Shown in pieces: positions 1 through 6,364 of a DNA stretch of 14,250 nt. A program made the translations under genes and the position numbers. Below the pieces are notes generated by a model. That model was not told where the DNA came from. It saw only the letters and a program-made list of their open reading frames with translations, and did no database searches. How positions within the stretch are numbered: position 1 is the first letter of the stretch; each line of letters starts with the position of its first letter. Source of the DNA: Candidatus Saccharimonadota bacterium (GTDB taxonomy: Bacteria; Patescibacteriota; Saccharimonadia; Saccharimonadales; Saccharimonadaceae); assembly GCA_905371595.1 (NCBI GenBank), contig CAJPLU010000019.1, forward strand, positions 1-14,250, written 5' to 3'.

Positions 1-1054
1 GAGTATCGCTAGCTGGCTGCGGCGCGTAAACAGGCGCTGGTTCGTTCACGACCATTGGTTGCGCCGATTCCGGCTGCGCTGGCGTTGACTCCGCAGGAAT
101 ATCAGAATTAGAAACATTTGTATTAGAACCAAGCGCTATCAGCAATTTGACATATGGCCAAGCGGTTTTCTGATTTGATAATAATTTGTCGGCCAGCGGC
201 AAGCAATTAGATTTATTGATGATGTCGCTGCGGATTTCGTGCAGTAATTGCTCGCTGATAGCATTGGCTGGCACGCCTCTATACTCAAGCGCGCGCAAGG
301 TATCGGCGATAGTTTGTAAATCGCCCGCGCAATAAGCCTTTAGCAGCTGTCGAATTTCAGCCGTACTTGCTAAGCCTAGCGAATCTTCGACCATAGCGGC
401 AGTGATTTTCTCGCTGCTTAAATTTCGCATTTGATCTAGCAGGCTAATACTATCGCGGAAGCTTCCCTGCCCATAGCGAGCAATTAGCTGCAGGGCGCCG
501 TCGTCGATAGAAATCTGCTCGGCATCAGCAATGGTACGCAGATGCGCGGCAACTTCGTCTTGGCTAATTGTCCGGAAATTAAAGCGTTGGACACGGCTAA
601 GAATCGTAGCTGGCAATTTATCGGCGTCAGTGGTTGCTAGAATAAACACAGCGTGCTCGGGCGGTTCTTCAAGCGTTTTGAGCAGTGCATTGAACGCTGA
701 TTTGCTCAGCATGTGAACCTCGTCAATAATATAGATTTTTTTGGGGGCGCTAACGGGCGCAATCTGAACCTTCTCGCGCAAATCACGGATATCTTCAACT
801 GAATTATTGCTGGCTGCATCAATCTCGATGATGTCGAGGTGAGTTGATTCATCGCGATACGGCAAGCGATTAATTTCGTGCGCCAGAATCCGCGCAATCG
901 ACGTTTTGCCAACGCCGCGCGGCCCTGTCAATAAATAAGCGTGCGCTGTCGTTCCGTTAGCAATTGCCCGCTCTAAAATCGCCGTAATATGCGGCTGCCC
1001 GACAATCTCGCTCAGCGACCGGCTGCGATATTTCCGATATAAAGCCTTACCCAT
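1..1054 (-). CDS. dnaX: DNA polymerase III subunit gamma/tau (partial, 3' end outside window)
   Basis: Clamp-loader ATPase of the replisome. The reading frame is open from the ATG at 1054 to the window edge, giving 351 codons; the C-terminus lies outside. Visible motifs: Walker A GPRGVGKTS (residues 44-52), IEIDAASN (77-84), Walker B IIDEVH (109-114), LEEPPEH (128-134), sensor 1 ILATTD (138-143), an SRV in place of the usual SRC arginine-finger motif with Arg154 kept, and sensor 2 GSFRD (197-201). After about residue 310 the protein becomes a Pro/Gln/Ala-rich linker, typical of the start of the tau-specific region. Between Walker A and IEIDAASN the family normally carries a zinc module with four cysteines; here residues 55-73 contain no cysteine and the stretch is shorter. 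The start follows a DUF2797-type gene by 28 bp and has a TATAAT box 7 nt upstream but no Shine-Dalgarno sequence. No slippery frameshift site is seen in the visible part. The identity is very secure. Confidence 0.97.
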   Translation of the reverse strand, partial: MGKALYRKYRSRSLSEIVGQPHITAILERAIANGTTAHAYLLTGPRGVGKTSIARILAHEINRLPYRDESTHLDIIEIDAASNNSVEDIRDLREKVQIAPVSAPKKIYIIDEVHMLSKSAFNALLKTLEEPPEHAVFILATTDADKLPATILSRVQRFNFRTISQDEVAAHLRTIADAEQISIDDGALQLIARYGQGSFRDSISLLDQMRNLSSEKITAAMVEDSLGLASTAEIRQLLKAYCAGDLQTIADTLRALEYRGVPANAISEQLLHEIRSDIINKSNCLPLADKLLSNQKTAWPYVKLLIALGSNTNVSNSDIPAESTPAQPESAQPMVVNEPAPVYAPQPASDT

Positions 1055-1061
1055 TTGTTAT

Positions 1062-1067
1062 ATTATA
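1062..1067 (-). promoter_or_regulatory. -10 box of dnaX, leaderless arrangement
   Basis: A perfect TATAAT on the minus strand ends 7 nt before the dnaX ATG. Transcription from it would start at or within a base or so of the A of the ATG, so the mRNA would have no 5' leader. No good -35 hexamer is visible at the expected spacing. The box lies in the 28-bp gap after the upstream gene, so dnaX may also be read from the promoter at 2565-2592. Confidence 0.55.
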
Positions 1068-1082
1068 GCGCAGAATCAGCGA

Positions 1083-1970
1083 TTAAAATAGCGAAGCTTG
1101 AACTGGCGCTAAATCTAGCTGCTCAACAGTACGGCTAATAGTCATATCGTATCCAATATATTTTTTGATTGGTAAGAAAATAAAGCGGCTATTTTGCTGC
1201 ATAATTAGCATACCACCAATTAGCCCTGCGAAGCGTCCGGCGATTTTTGGCTCGATTATTTCTGTTAGATCATCGCTTTTTGGTTCGATAGTTAGCATGT
1301 ATGGCGATAAATCCAAGAACTCGCTGTTGTCAAATTTAACGCCTAACTGCTCTGCGATCTGCTGGATTGTTTGATGTAATTTCTGCTCGGCTAGCGTCGG
1401 ATCATAATGCTCATTTGCTAGAATTGTTGCTTTCTTGCGCAGCTGCACACTCTCGCAAAGACCTGGCAGCCGGGCGATCTTCGCTTCGTATTGACGAGCG
1501 ATATTAGCGCTGGGAAATACTTCAAGGATAGCAGCATTGCGGGCACCTTGTTCTAACAATCGCGCTAGTTTGCGTTCAGCATAAGAAATGCCAACCTTTA
1601 TCACCTCTGGCGAGAAATAAGCTAAGTATAAGATATGCGGCTGCTGATTCAGCTCAGCCTGCTGTTGGCTGATATTGGTAGTATTGTAGAACGCTGGATT
1701 GAAGCCAGTCTTTTGCTGGCACTCTGGACATTGCTCGTATTTATCATCAAGCTGGCGGTCGCCAGGACAGCGATGGCATTGCTTAGCTGCCAAATCGTAC
1801 CAACCAATACATTTTTTGGTGCTAGTATCAAACGACAGAGTAAATTCGCCTTGCGGCTGCATACGCCAGAACTTACCGCCATCATCCATGACGCGCAAAT
1901 ACGGCAAGTTACTATTAGGATCGTAGCTGACCCGTGTAAACCGAAAAGTTCCCTCGCCTAAATCATGCAT
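1083..1970 (-). CDS. DUF2797-type zinc-ribbon protein, GIY-YIG-like core (function unknown)
   Basis: A 295-residue protein of unknown function. It has a zinc-ribbon pattern Cys65-x2-Cys68 and Cys81-x2-Cys84, followed by a segment YLAYFSPEVIKVGIS (115-129) and LLEQGAR (138-144). In DUF2797 proteins a tyrosine-rich strand is followed by LKVG-T and a DQGA motif after Cys-rich segments, so this is my best family assignment, made by eye. The YLA...KVGIS order also resembles the GIY-YIG/T5orf172 fold, but catalytic activity is not established. An AGGGG element lies about 6 nt before the ATG. The gene sits between a conserved hypothetical gene (35 bp upstream) and dnaX (28 bp downstream), all on the minus strand, which suggests one transcript. 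No signal peptide or membrane segment is seen. Confidence 0.7.
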   Translation of the reverse strand: MHDLGEGTFRFTRVSYDPNSNLPYLRVMDDGGKFWRMQPQGEFTLSFDTSTKKCIGWYDLAAKQCHRCPGDRQLDDKYEQCPECQQKTGFNPAFYNTTNISQQQAELNQQPHILYLAYFSPEVIKVGISYAERKLARLLEQGARNAAILEVFPSANIARQYEAKIARLPGLCESVQLRKKATILANEHYDPTLAEQKLHQTIQQIAEQLGVKFDNSEFLDLSPYMLTIEPKSDDLTEIIEPKIAGRFAGLIGGMLIMQQNSRFIFLPIKKYIGYDMTISRTVEQLDLAPVQASLF

Positions 1971-2005
1971 TAATACCCCTATTTGTGACGATCCAAACTT
2001 ATAGA

Positions 2006-2521
2006 TTATAGAGCTGCTTCAACTGCCGCCCAGGTAGCATCAGGATTGTCTTCTGGCACAATGATAGTAACCTGATCGCCAACATTGATACGGAAATAGG
2101 TCACGCTCGCCAGCAAAATCCGATATTCTTTGCCTTGCGCTTCAACATAGTAAGCGCCGTCATGCTGCGTAAGCGTACCGATAACTTGCTTGCGGGCAAC
2201 CGGGCCAATTTGCTTGTAAATGAAACCACCATCATCAGCGATAGTTAGTTTGAGGATATCGCCCTCAACTAGCTTAGACTTGCTAGCGTAATTAGCCGGT
2301 ACCGGGTAATTTTTGCCATCTGGGCCGACCATCGTCTGGCCGTCGAAAACGCCCTCAATAACTTTGCCTGAGACATCCTCGCGGCTGTTAGTTGGCATCA
2401 CGACTTGCCCGTCTTCGCCCATTATGCTAATTAGTAACTCTTTGGCGGCAGCCAAATTAGTCTCGGCGTCTTGAATAAGCATCTTGAGCCGCTTGACTTG
2501 TTTCTCTGGTAATTCTGACAT
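2006..2521 (-). CDS. Conserved hypothetical protein, probably CPR-specific, two small beta-barrel-like segments
   Basis: A 171-residue soluble protein. I recognise the general type from CPR genomes but know of no assigned function. Residues 1-35 are charged and helical, a possible coiled coil. From about residue 50 the sequence has two beta-rich segments: the first holds GVFDGQTMVGPDGKNYPVP and ASKSKLVEGDILKLTI, the second YYVEAQGKEYRILLASVTYFRINVGDQVTIIVPED. The repeated V(E/N)-GD-(I/Q)-(L/V) turns resemble small barrel folds that bind nucleic acid or ribosomal partners, but this is only a resemblance. It is the first gene of the minus-strand set leading to dnaX, with a near-consensus promoter and an AAAGGA element 13 nt before the ATG, a rather long spacing. 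rplL lies upstream on the same strand, separated by a terminator. Confidence 0.8.
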   Translation of the reverse strand: MSELPEKQVKRLKMLIQDAETNLAAAKELLISIMGEDGQVVMPTNSREDVSGKVIEGVFDGQTMVGPDGKNYPVPANYASKSKLVEGDILKLTIADDGGFIYKQIGPVARKQVIGTLTQHDGAYYVEAQGKEYRILLASVTYFRINVGDQVTIIVPEDNPDATWAAVEAAL

Positions 2522-2564
2522 ACTAGTCTCGCAATCCTTTGTATGTTTTTATAATATCATTCCA

Positions 2565-2592
2565 ATTATAACGCATCAGGATATCACGTCAA
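2565..2592 (-). promoter_or_regulatory. Promoter TTGACG-16-TATAAT for the conserved hypothetical gene, DUF2797-type gene and dnaX
   Basis: On the minus strand, TTGACG (2587-2592) and TATAAT (2565-2570) are separated by 16 bp. The predicted start is near 2558, giving a leader of about 37 nt that contains the AAAGGA element. It lies downstream of the rplL terminator, so this gene set is transcribed separately from rplJL. Confidence 0.75.
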
Positions 2593-2672
2593 CCCTTTAG
2601 GCTATCTTTCCACAAGTTTAACAGATATGAACGCAAAGTCGTTGTAAAAATCGTCGACTGCTTTAGGCATAC

Positions 2673-2703
2673 AAAAACGCCCCCAAATTTTGGAGGCGTT
2701 TTC
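2673..2703 (-). terminator. Intrinsic terminator of rplJ-rplL
   Basis: On the minus strand a GC-rich hairpin, AAAACGCCTCCA paired with TGGGGGCGTTTT (one G-U wobble), is followed by a run of U. It begins 41 nt after the rplL stop codon. The reverse strand lacks a clean U tract. Confidence 0.88.
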
Positions 2704-2744
2704 TAAAACAATACGATCGTGCGAATCTGGAAATATATTCGAGA

Positions 2745-3122
2745 TTAAGCGACTTCGACGGTAGCGCCAGCCTCTTCCAGGGCTTTCTTGGCAGCTTCAG
2801 CTTCGTCTTTACTGACTTTCTCTTTGATTGGGCTTGGCGCGTTATCAACCAAAGCTTTGGCCTCGCCGAGGCCAAGGCCAGTTAGCTCCTTGACGGCTTT
2901 GATGACGGCGACTTTTTGGCTGCCAGCGTCTTTCAAAGTGACAGTAAATTCAGTCTTTTCATCAGCGGCGACCGCACCAGCGTCGGCAGCTGGACCAGCA
3001 ACGGCAACTGCGGCAGCAGCTGGCTCGATGCCGTATTCTTCTTTGAGGATATTCTTTAATTCATTTACTTCGAGAACTGTCAATTTAGTCAGCTCTTCGG
3101 CAAGTTTCTTTAGGTCTGCCAT
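2745..3122 (-). CDS. rplL: 50S ribosomal protein bL12 (L7/L12)
   Basis: Stalk protein of the large ribosomal subunit, which recruits and stimulates translation GTPases. It has 125 residues, the usual length. The N-terminal dimerisation helices (1-32) anchor it to L10, residues 35-53 form the Ala/Gly-rich hinge, and residues 56-125 form the conserved C-terminal domain with [33 protein letters not shown] and VEVA at the end. A strong AAGGAG lies 8 nt before the ATG. It follows rplJ by 45 bp and shares its promoter, leader and terminator, the classic rplJ-rplL order. Confidence 0.98.
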   Translation of the reverse strand: MADLKKLAEELTKLTVLEVNELKNILKEEYGIEPAAAAVAVAGPAADAGAVAADEKTEFTVTLKDAGSQKVAVIKAVKELTGLGLGEAKALVDNAPSPIKEKVSKDEAEAAKKALEEAGATVEVA

Positions 3123-3167
3123 AGTGATTCTCCTTGTAGTTAGAACTTTTTTAATTAGATTGGTTGC

Positions 3168-3692
3168 TTAAGCGGTTGCTTTGTCTGCCACGCCGTCCAG
3201 CAATGCATGCAGATTGCCAGAAAGCGCGTTGGTAACGTCGTGCACTGGACTGAGCAGTTGCGCCACAGCCTCAGCGATGAGCTGATTCTTGCTCGGCAAG
3301 CCAGCCAGAGCTACCACATCAGCGGTACTCTGAGCCAGGCCCTCACCGCTGAATCCAGCGACTAGCTCGACGCTAGGGTGAGTCTTTGCAAAGTCGTTAA
3401 GAACTTTAGCGGCCATCACCTCGTCGTCGCTAGAAACAGCATAAATTAGCTGGCCTTGTAGCGCAGAAGTATCAGTCTCTTTGAACGTCTCGCTAGCGGC
3501 AAAAGCTACGCGCACCAAGCGGTTCTTGACAACTTTGACAACCACGCCATTTTCGCGAGCAGCTTTGCGCAGCTCTTGCAATTCAGCTACGCTGGTGCCC
3601 TGGTATTTAGCCACGGCAATAGCTTTTGCGCTGGCAAACAACTCGCTCATCTCTGCAACCAAAGCTTGTTTCTTATCTTTGGAAATTGCCAT
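3168..3692 (-). CDS. rplJ: 50S ribosomal protein uL10
   Basis: Base of the ribosomal stalk. It binds 23S rRNA with its N-terminal part and several L12 dimers with its C-terminal helix. It has 174 residues, standard for the family. Visible hallmarks: the start MAISKDKKQ, then AIAVAKYQGTSVAELQELRKAAR and VVKNRLVRVAF, and the final amphipathic helical segment around LLSPVHDVTNALSGNLHAL. An AAAGGAG element lies 8 nt upstream of the ATG. The leader contains an L10-binding structure and an attenuator hairpin, so feedback control by the L10-L12 complex is likely. The usual neighbours rplK and rplA are not next to it; rplA lies about 5 kb away. Confidence 0.98.
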   Translation of the reverse strand: MAISKDKKQALVAEMSELFASAKAIAVAKYQGTSVAELQELRKAARENGVVVKVVKNRLVRVAFAASETFKETDTSALQGQLIYAVSSDDEVMAAKVLNDFAKTHPSVELVAGFSGEGLAQSTADVVALAGLPSKNQLIAEAVAQLLSPVHDVTNALSGNLHALLDGVADKATA

Positions 3693-3763
3693 TGATAATA
3701 CTCCTTTGGTTTATTTGATATTTAAGCGATCGTATTGTTAAGGGGCGACATTCGGCGAGCAAC

Positions 3764-3788
3764 AAAAAAACTTTGGCGCTCGCCAAAG
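3764..3788 (-). terminator. Attenuator hairpin in the rplJ leader
   Basis: On the minus strand CTTTGGC-GAGC-GCCAAAG forms a 7-bp stem followed immediately by seven U residues. It sits between the L10 leader structure and the rplJ start, so it would stop transcription before rplJ unless disrupted. The left arm can instead pair with CGCCGAGG at 3814-3821, part of the L10-leader stem, allowing G-U pairs. Confidence 0.85.
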
Positions 3789-3808
3789 ACTATACTACAG
3801 GAAAAGTT

Positions 3809-3862
3809 GATTCCCTCGGCGGCATATTAAGCAGAATTACTCCTGCGGCCGCTGTCTCTGGC
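3809..3862 (-). ncRNA. Ribosomal protein L10 leader (cis-regulatory RNA)
   Basis: The minus-strand transcript carries the hallmarks of the known L10 leader: CCAGAGACAGCGGC, then an AGGAG...CTGCTTAATAT segment, then GCCGCCGAGGG. GCGGC (3848-3852) pairs with GCCGC (3819-3823). In characterised bacteria L10, or the L10-L12 complex, binds this element and represses its own operon. Here it lies between the rplJ promoter and an intrinsic attenuator. Confidence 0.82.
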
Positions 3863-3876
3863 AATGTCTAATACCT

Positions 3877-3905
3877 ATTATAGCAAATTTTGCTGCATTA
3901 CACAA
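3877..3905 (-). promoter_or_regulatory. rplJL promoter, extended -10
   Basis: On the minus strand, TTGTGT (3900-3905) and TATAAT (3877-3882) are 17 bp apart, with a TGC just before the -10 box (extended -10). The predicted start near 3870 places the whole L10 leader in the transcript. It is back to back with the plus-strand promoter at 3916-3944. Confidence 0.75.
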
Positions 3906-3915
3906 TAGTAAATGC

Positions 3916-3944
3916 TTGACATATTTAGGCGTTTCTGGTACAAT
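3916..3944 (+). promoter_or_regulatory. Near-consensus promoter of the RSH-like gene
   Basis: TTGACA (3916-3921), a 17-bp spacer and TACAAT (3939-3944), preceded by TGG as an extended -10. The predicted start is near 3951. It is one of the strongest-looking promoters in the window and diverges from the rplJL promoter, with 10 bp between the two -35 boxes. Confidence 0.8.
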
Positions 3945-3952
3945 AGAGATTC

Positions 3953-3994
3953 GTGAGAACGAAAGCGAGCCCTGGTGTTCATACGGGGGAATAA
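3953..3994 (+). CDS. Possible 13-codon leaderless leader peptide (speculative)
   Basis: A GTG 8 nt after the -10 box opens a short frame of 13 codons, read as (V/M)RTKASPGVHTGE and ending in TAA. It lies just upstream of the terminator-like hairpin at 4002-4026 and overlaps the proposed GTG start of the RSH-like gene in another frame. Its position fits a leader peptide controlling attenuation, but composition and length prove nothing. Confidence 0.22.
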   Translation: MRTKASPGVHTGE

Positions 3995-5690
3995 TACGCT
4001 TAACCCTGCTGACAAGCAGGGTTTTTCCAGTCAACAATATCCAGAGAAGTATAATTCAAACGACCTAGTTGACAGTCTGGCTATTGATTATCTAAGAGCA
4101 GCCTCGCGGGAGCGTCCTGATCTGATCGAGCATGCTCATAGAGTTTATGGGTTAGTTAAGGCTTTTGCCGGCGATCTTATGCCTGATACGCGCGATGCAA
4201 TTATGCTGCATGATATCGTATCCCGATTCCGCAACCCAGACGGAAAATATAGCCAAGAATCGCGCGACGCTGCTGGGATAGCGCTATTAAGATACTTTAC
4301 CGATCCCAGAATCCCCCATGATAAAGCACGCTATATACGGAATCTCTTGTCAGGCTTCGACGAGATTGAGGTAGCAGCTGGCAGACATCGAAAAACATTA
4401 GCCGACGAAGCCGCCGCAAGCTTGCCAGACGAGAATAATCGCCGCAAAGATATAGCCAGCGTCATTTCCGATAGGTACGAAGGTGTCGTTCCAAGAGAAG
4501 CTTGGGCTATATCGGAGGCTCGCATAGATCCGGAATACATGAAAGACTTCTTGAAAACCGTAAACATTGAGTCTGTCATTATTAAAGCCTGCGAGCTGGT
4601 TGATAATCTGGAACACCCAACGTCCAGACGAGAGTCTGCTCTATTGCAAGATGTCTTAGAAGCGGAGTCGTTCTATGCTCCGCTGTGCGAGGTATTAGGA
4701 TTAGAAGCTTTAGGCTCTAAACTGCTAGGCCTAGCAAAACGTATCCGCCTCGAAAAGTTGAACAAATTTGCCTCGATAGAGCAAGCAAGAGACATGTTAT
4801 TCAATATAAAGACAGTCGGCGTCAGGCGCATACTGGAAAATATTTTCGGAGACGAATACGACGTCTCGCTCGTAGTGGGTCCTGATTATAGCGGAGAATG
4901 TCCTGCTGAAGTTGGCGAATTCGCAGCTCAACTACCGAACGGCTGTCTGATTTCTGGCAACTACCGCTTAAAGACTATCGGCTCGCTTGCTGATAAATTA
5001 AATCGCAGCAACGGCGATATGCCTATGGATCCATTTGCCATGATGGATATCTCGCCCGATAAGCAATCGTCGGCGAAAAATTTTGCTGAAATAGTAAAAA
5101 TCCTTTCCAACACGCCAAATATTGAATTGCAAAAAGCACCTAGTAAAAAATCCGCCCTCTACATCCAAGGCGCTGGCGACTATGTCGAGATAATGACTCA
5201 AGCCCTAGCCGAAGCTGGCGTAGATAAATCAGAAATCGAAATAAAACAGCAAACCGAAGCAGATATTGAAAAACGCGGCTACAAGAAGATGGAGGTTTCG
5301 AAAGTAACGTTTATCGTGAGACAAGAACATCCGTACCAGCCTGGCGAGATAGTTGATATTCCTATCGAATTCCAATTCTTGACTATAGACGAACGCCGGC
5401 GGTCGCGAATCGGCGACATTGCGCACATTGCTTACAAGTATATCGATACCAAGCTCAAGAAAGAAGGCTACTATGAGTTATCTGATGACGACCCTAGAAA
5501 GAAAGCCCTAGACGAAGAGGCTCGTAAAACGCGTAAATTATTTGTAGGAGTACTAAACGACATCTACGACCGTATGAGCCGCTTAAATCCTGACAGTTAC
5601 GAAACTAACGGCCAATCAGACGAAGGCGGCGAGACACTATTCTGCGAGCTTGAGTATCTTTTGAAAGAGCTGGATATAATTGAATTATAG
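3975..5690 (+). CDS. Divergent RelA/SpoT homologue, (p)ppGpp synthetase-like with degenerate hydrolase site
   Basis: A 571-residue protein with the domain order of long RelA/SpoT proteins, ending before any TGS or ACT domain. HD hydrolase part: His53, His79-Asp80 in LHDIVSR (family HDxxED, so the acidic ED pair is SR here), and KACELVDNL (204-212), where the usual Asp is Glu207. FYAPLCEVLGL (233-243) matches the linker motif IYAPLANRLGI. Synthetase part: the G-loop pattern R331-x-K333-x3-S337-x3-K341; D352 in MDPFAMMD at the position of the catalytic Asp; RGYKKMEV (434-441) for the usual NGYQSLH; E465 in IEFQFLT for EVQIRT; and AHIAYK (483-488). By eye the synthetase residues are largely kept and the hydrolase acid pair is lost. 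The start is uncertain: GTG at 3975 is the only reasonable in-frame choice, without a clear SD, and it would put a terminator-like hairpin inside codons 10-17. The stop overlaps the tmk stop tail to tail. Confidence 0.75.
   Translation: MFIRGNNTLNPADKQGFSSQQYPEKYNSNDLVDSLAIDYLRAASRERPDLIEHAHRVYGLVKAFAGDLMPDTRDAIMLHDIVSRFRNPDGKYSQESRDAAGIALLRYFTDPRIPHDKARYIRNLLSGFDEIEVAAGRHRKTLADEAAASLPDENNRRKDIASVISDRYEGVVPREAWAISEARIDPEYMKDFLKTVNIESVIIKACELVDNLEHPTSRRESALLQDVLEAESFYAPLCEVLGLEALGSKLLGLAKRIRLEKLNKFASIEQARDMLFNIKTVGVRRILENIFGDEYDVSLVVGPDYSGECPAEVGEFAAQLPNGCLISGNYRLKTIGSLADKLNRSNGDMPMDPFAMMDISPDKQSSAKNFAEIVKILSNTPNIELQKAPSKKSALYIQGAGDYVEIMTQALAEAGVDKSEIEIKQQTEADIEKRGYKKMEVSKVTFIVRQEHPYQPGEIVDIPIEFQFLTIDERRRSRIGDIAHIAYKYIDTKLKKEGYYELSDDDPRKKALDEEARKTRKLFVGVLNDIYDRMSRLNPDSYETNGQSDEGGETLFCELEYLLKELDIIEL
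4002..4026 (+). terminator. Terminator-like hairpin at the 5' end of the RSH-like gene
   Basis: AACCCTGCT-GACA-AGCAGGGTT forms a perfect 9-bp stem with a 4-nt loop, and the T run spans 4022-4026. It starts about 50 nt after the predicted transcription start. As a normal terminator it would yield a 75-nt RNA and block the gene. It may therefore be an attenuator that is kept open by translation or a ligand. Confidence 0.6.
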
Positions 5691-6347
5691 TTTCTGAACA
5701 ATTAATTGAATTTCGACGTTTATTTGCTCGGCTGTTTTGCAGCGACCGCCGTCAGAACACTCGATAACATGAGACGAAGCTAATTCGCCAGCAATTGTAC
5801 GATAGGCGGTGTCAACGCGTTTTTGGAAATTACTGCCGCGCGATTCGAAAGTATCTGAAGTATCTACAATCTGGCCGCGCTTAGCAATCCGTTTTTTACG
5901 CTCGTTTTCGTTGTCGAGAGCCAAAATAATAATACAGTCTGGACGCATATATCTTTTGGACGTAAAAAGTCTAGTGATTTTCATAATGTGTTTAGTATCA
6001 ATCCCCTCGCCGTATCCTTGATAGGCTAGAGTCGAGACATAGTTACGCGCCGAAATGACAACAGCGCCGCGATTTAAGGCTGGCGCAATTTTTTGTTGCC
6101 ATAATTCGCGGCGAGCAGCGCTAAATAGTGCTAAGTTGATCTCAGGATCACGGGCTAGAGCGCCGTTTTTGATTAGCGAGCGCAAGTAGCTAGCAATAGG
6201 CGTGGTTTTATCTGGGTCGTCGCTGCCGGGCTCCTCTACAATTATCACTTCCCGGCCTTGCTGGCGGCAGTAATCAGCTAGCAATTCAGCTTGGGTTGAT
6301 TTGCCTGTACCGTCGTTACCTTCGATGACGATATAAGTACCGCTCAT
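5685..6347 (-). CDS. tmk: Thymidylate kinase (dTMP kinase)
   Basis: Phosphorylates dTMP to dTDP with ATP, the step after thymidylate synthase. It has 220 residues, the normal size. The P-loop EGNDGTGKST spans 9-18, EEPG (38-41) matches the family's REPGGT region, and ISARNYVSTLAYQGYG (98-113) matches the ISDRY-x3-LAYQG motif; here the Asp of the usual Asp-Arg pair is Ala100 while Arg101 is kept. A basic LID-like segment (NERKKRIAKRG) follows. A GGAG element lies 9 nt before the ATG. It is 17 bp after dcd and probably cotranscribed with it. The stop codon TAA at 5685-5687 lies within the last codons of the convergent RSH-like gene, and no terminator is visible in this overlap. Confidence 0.93.
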   Translation of the reverse strand: MSGTYIVIEGNDGTGKSTQAELLADYCRQQGREVIIVEEPGSDDPDKTTPIASYLRSLIKNGALARDPEINLALFSAARRELWQQKIAPALNRGAVVISARNYVSTLAYQGYGEGIDTKHIMKITRLFTSKRYMRPDCIIILALDNENERKKRIAKRGQIVDTSDTFESRGSNFQKRVDTAYRTIAGELASSHVIECSDGGRCKTAEQINVEIQLIVQKL

Positions 6348-6364
6348 TACACAATCTCCGGCCT

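Noticed and set aside
2788..3741. Long plus-strand open frames opposite rplL and rplJ
   Set aside because: They are mirror frames of Ala/Lys-rich ribosomal genes, with low-complexity Ala/Ser-rich translations and no start signals; the minus-strand genes are certain.
3754..3784. Second pairing GGCGAGC (terminator) with GCTCGCC (3754-3760) as an antiterminator
   Set aside because: The partner lies downstream of the U tract, so it would be made only after polymerase had passed the terminator; it could matter for RNA processing but not for the attenuation decision.
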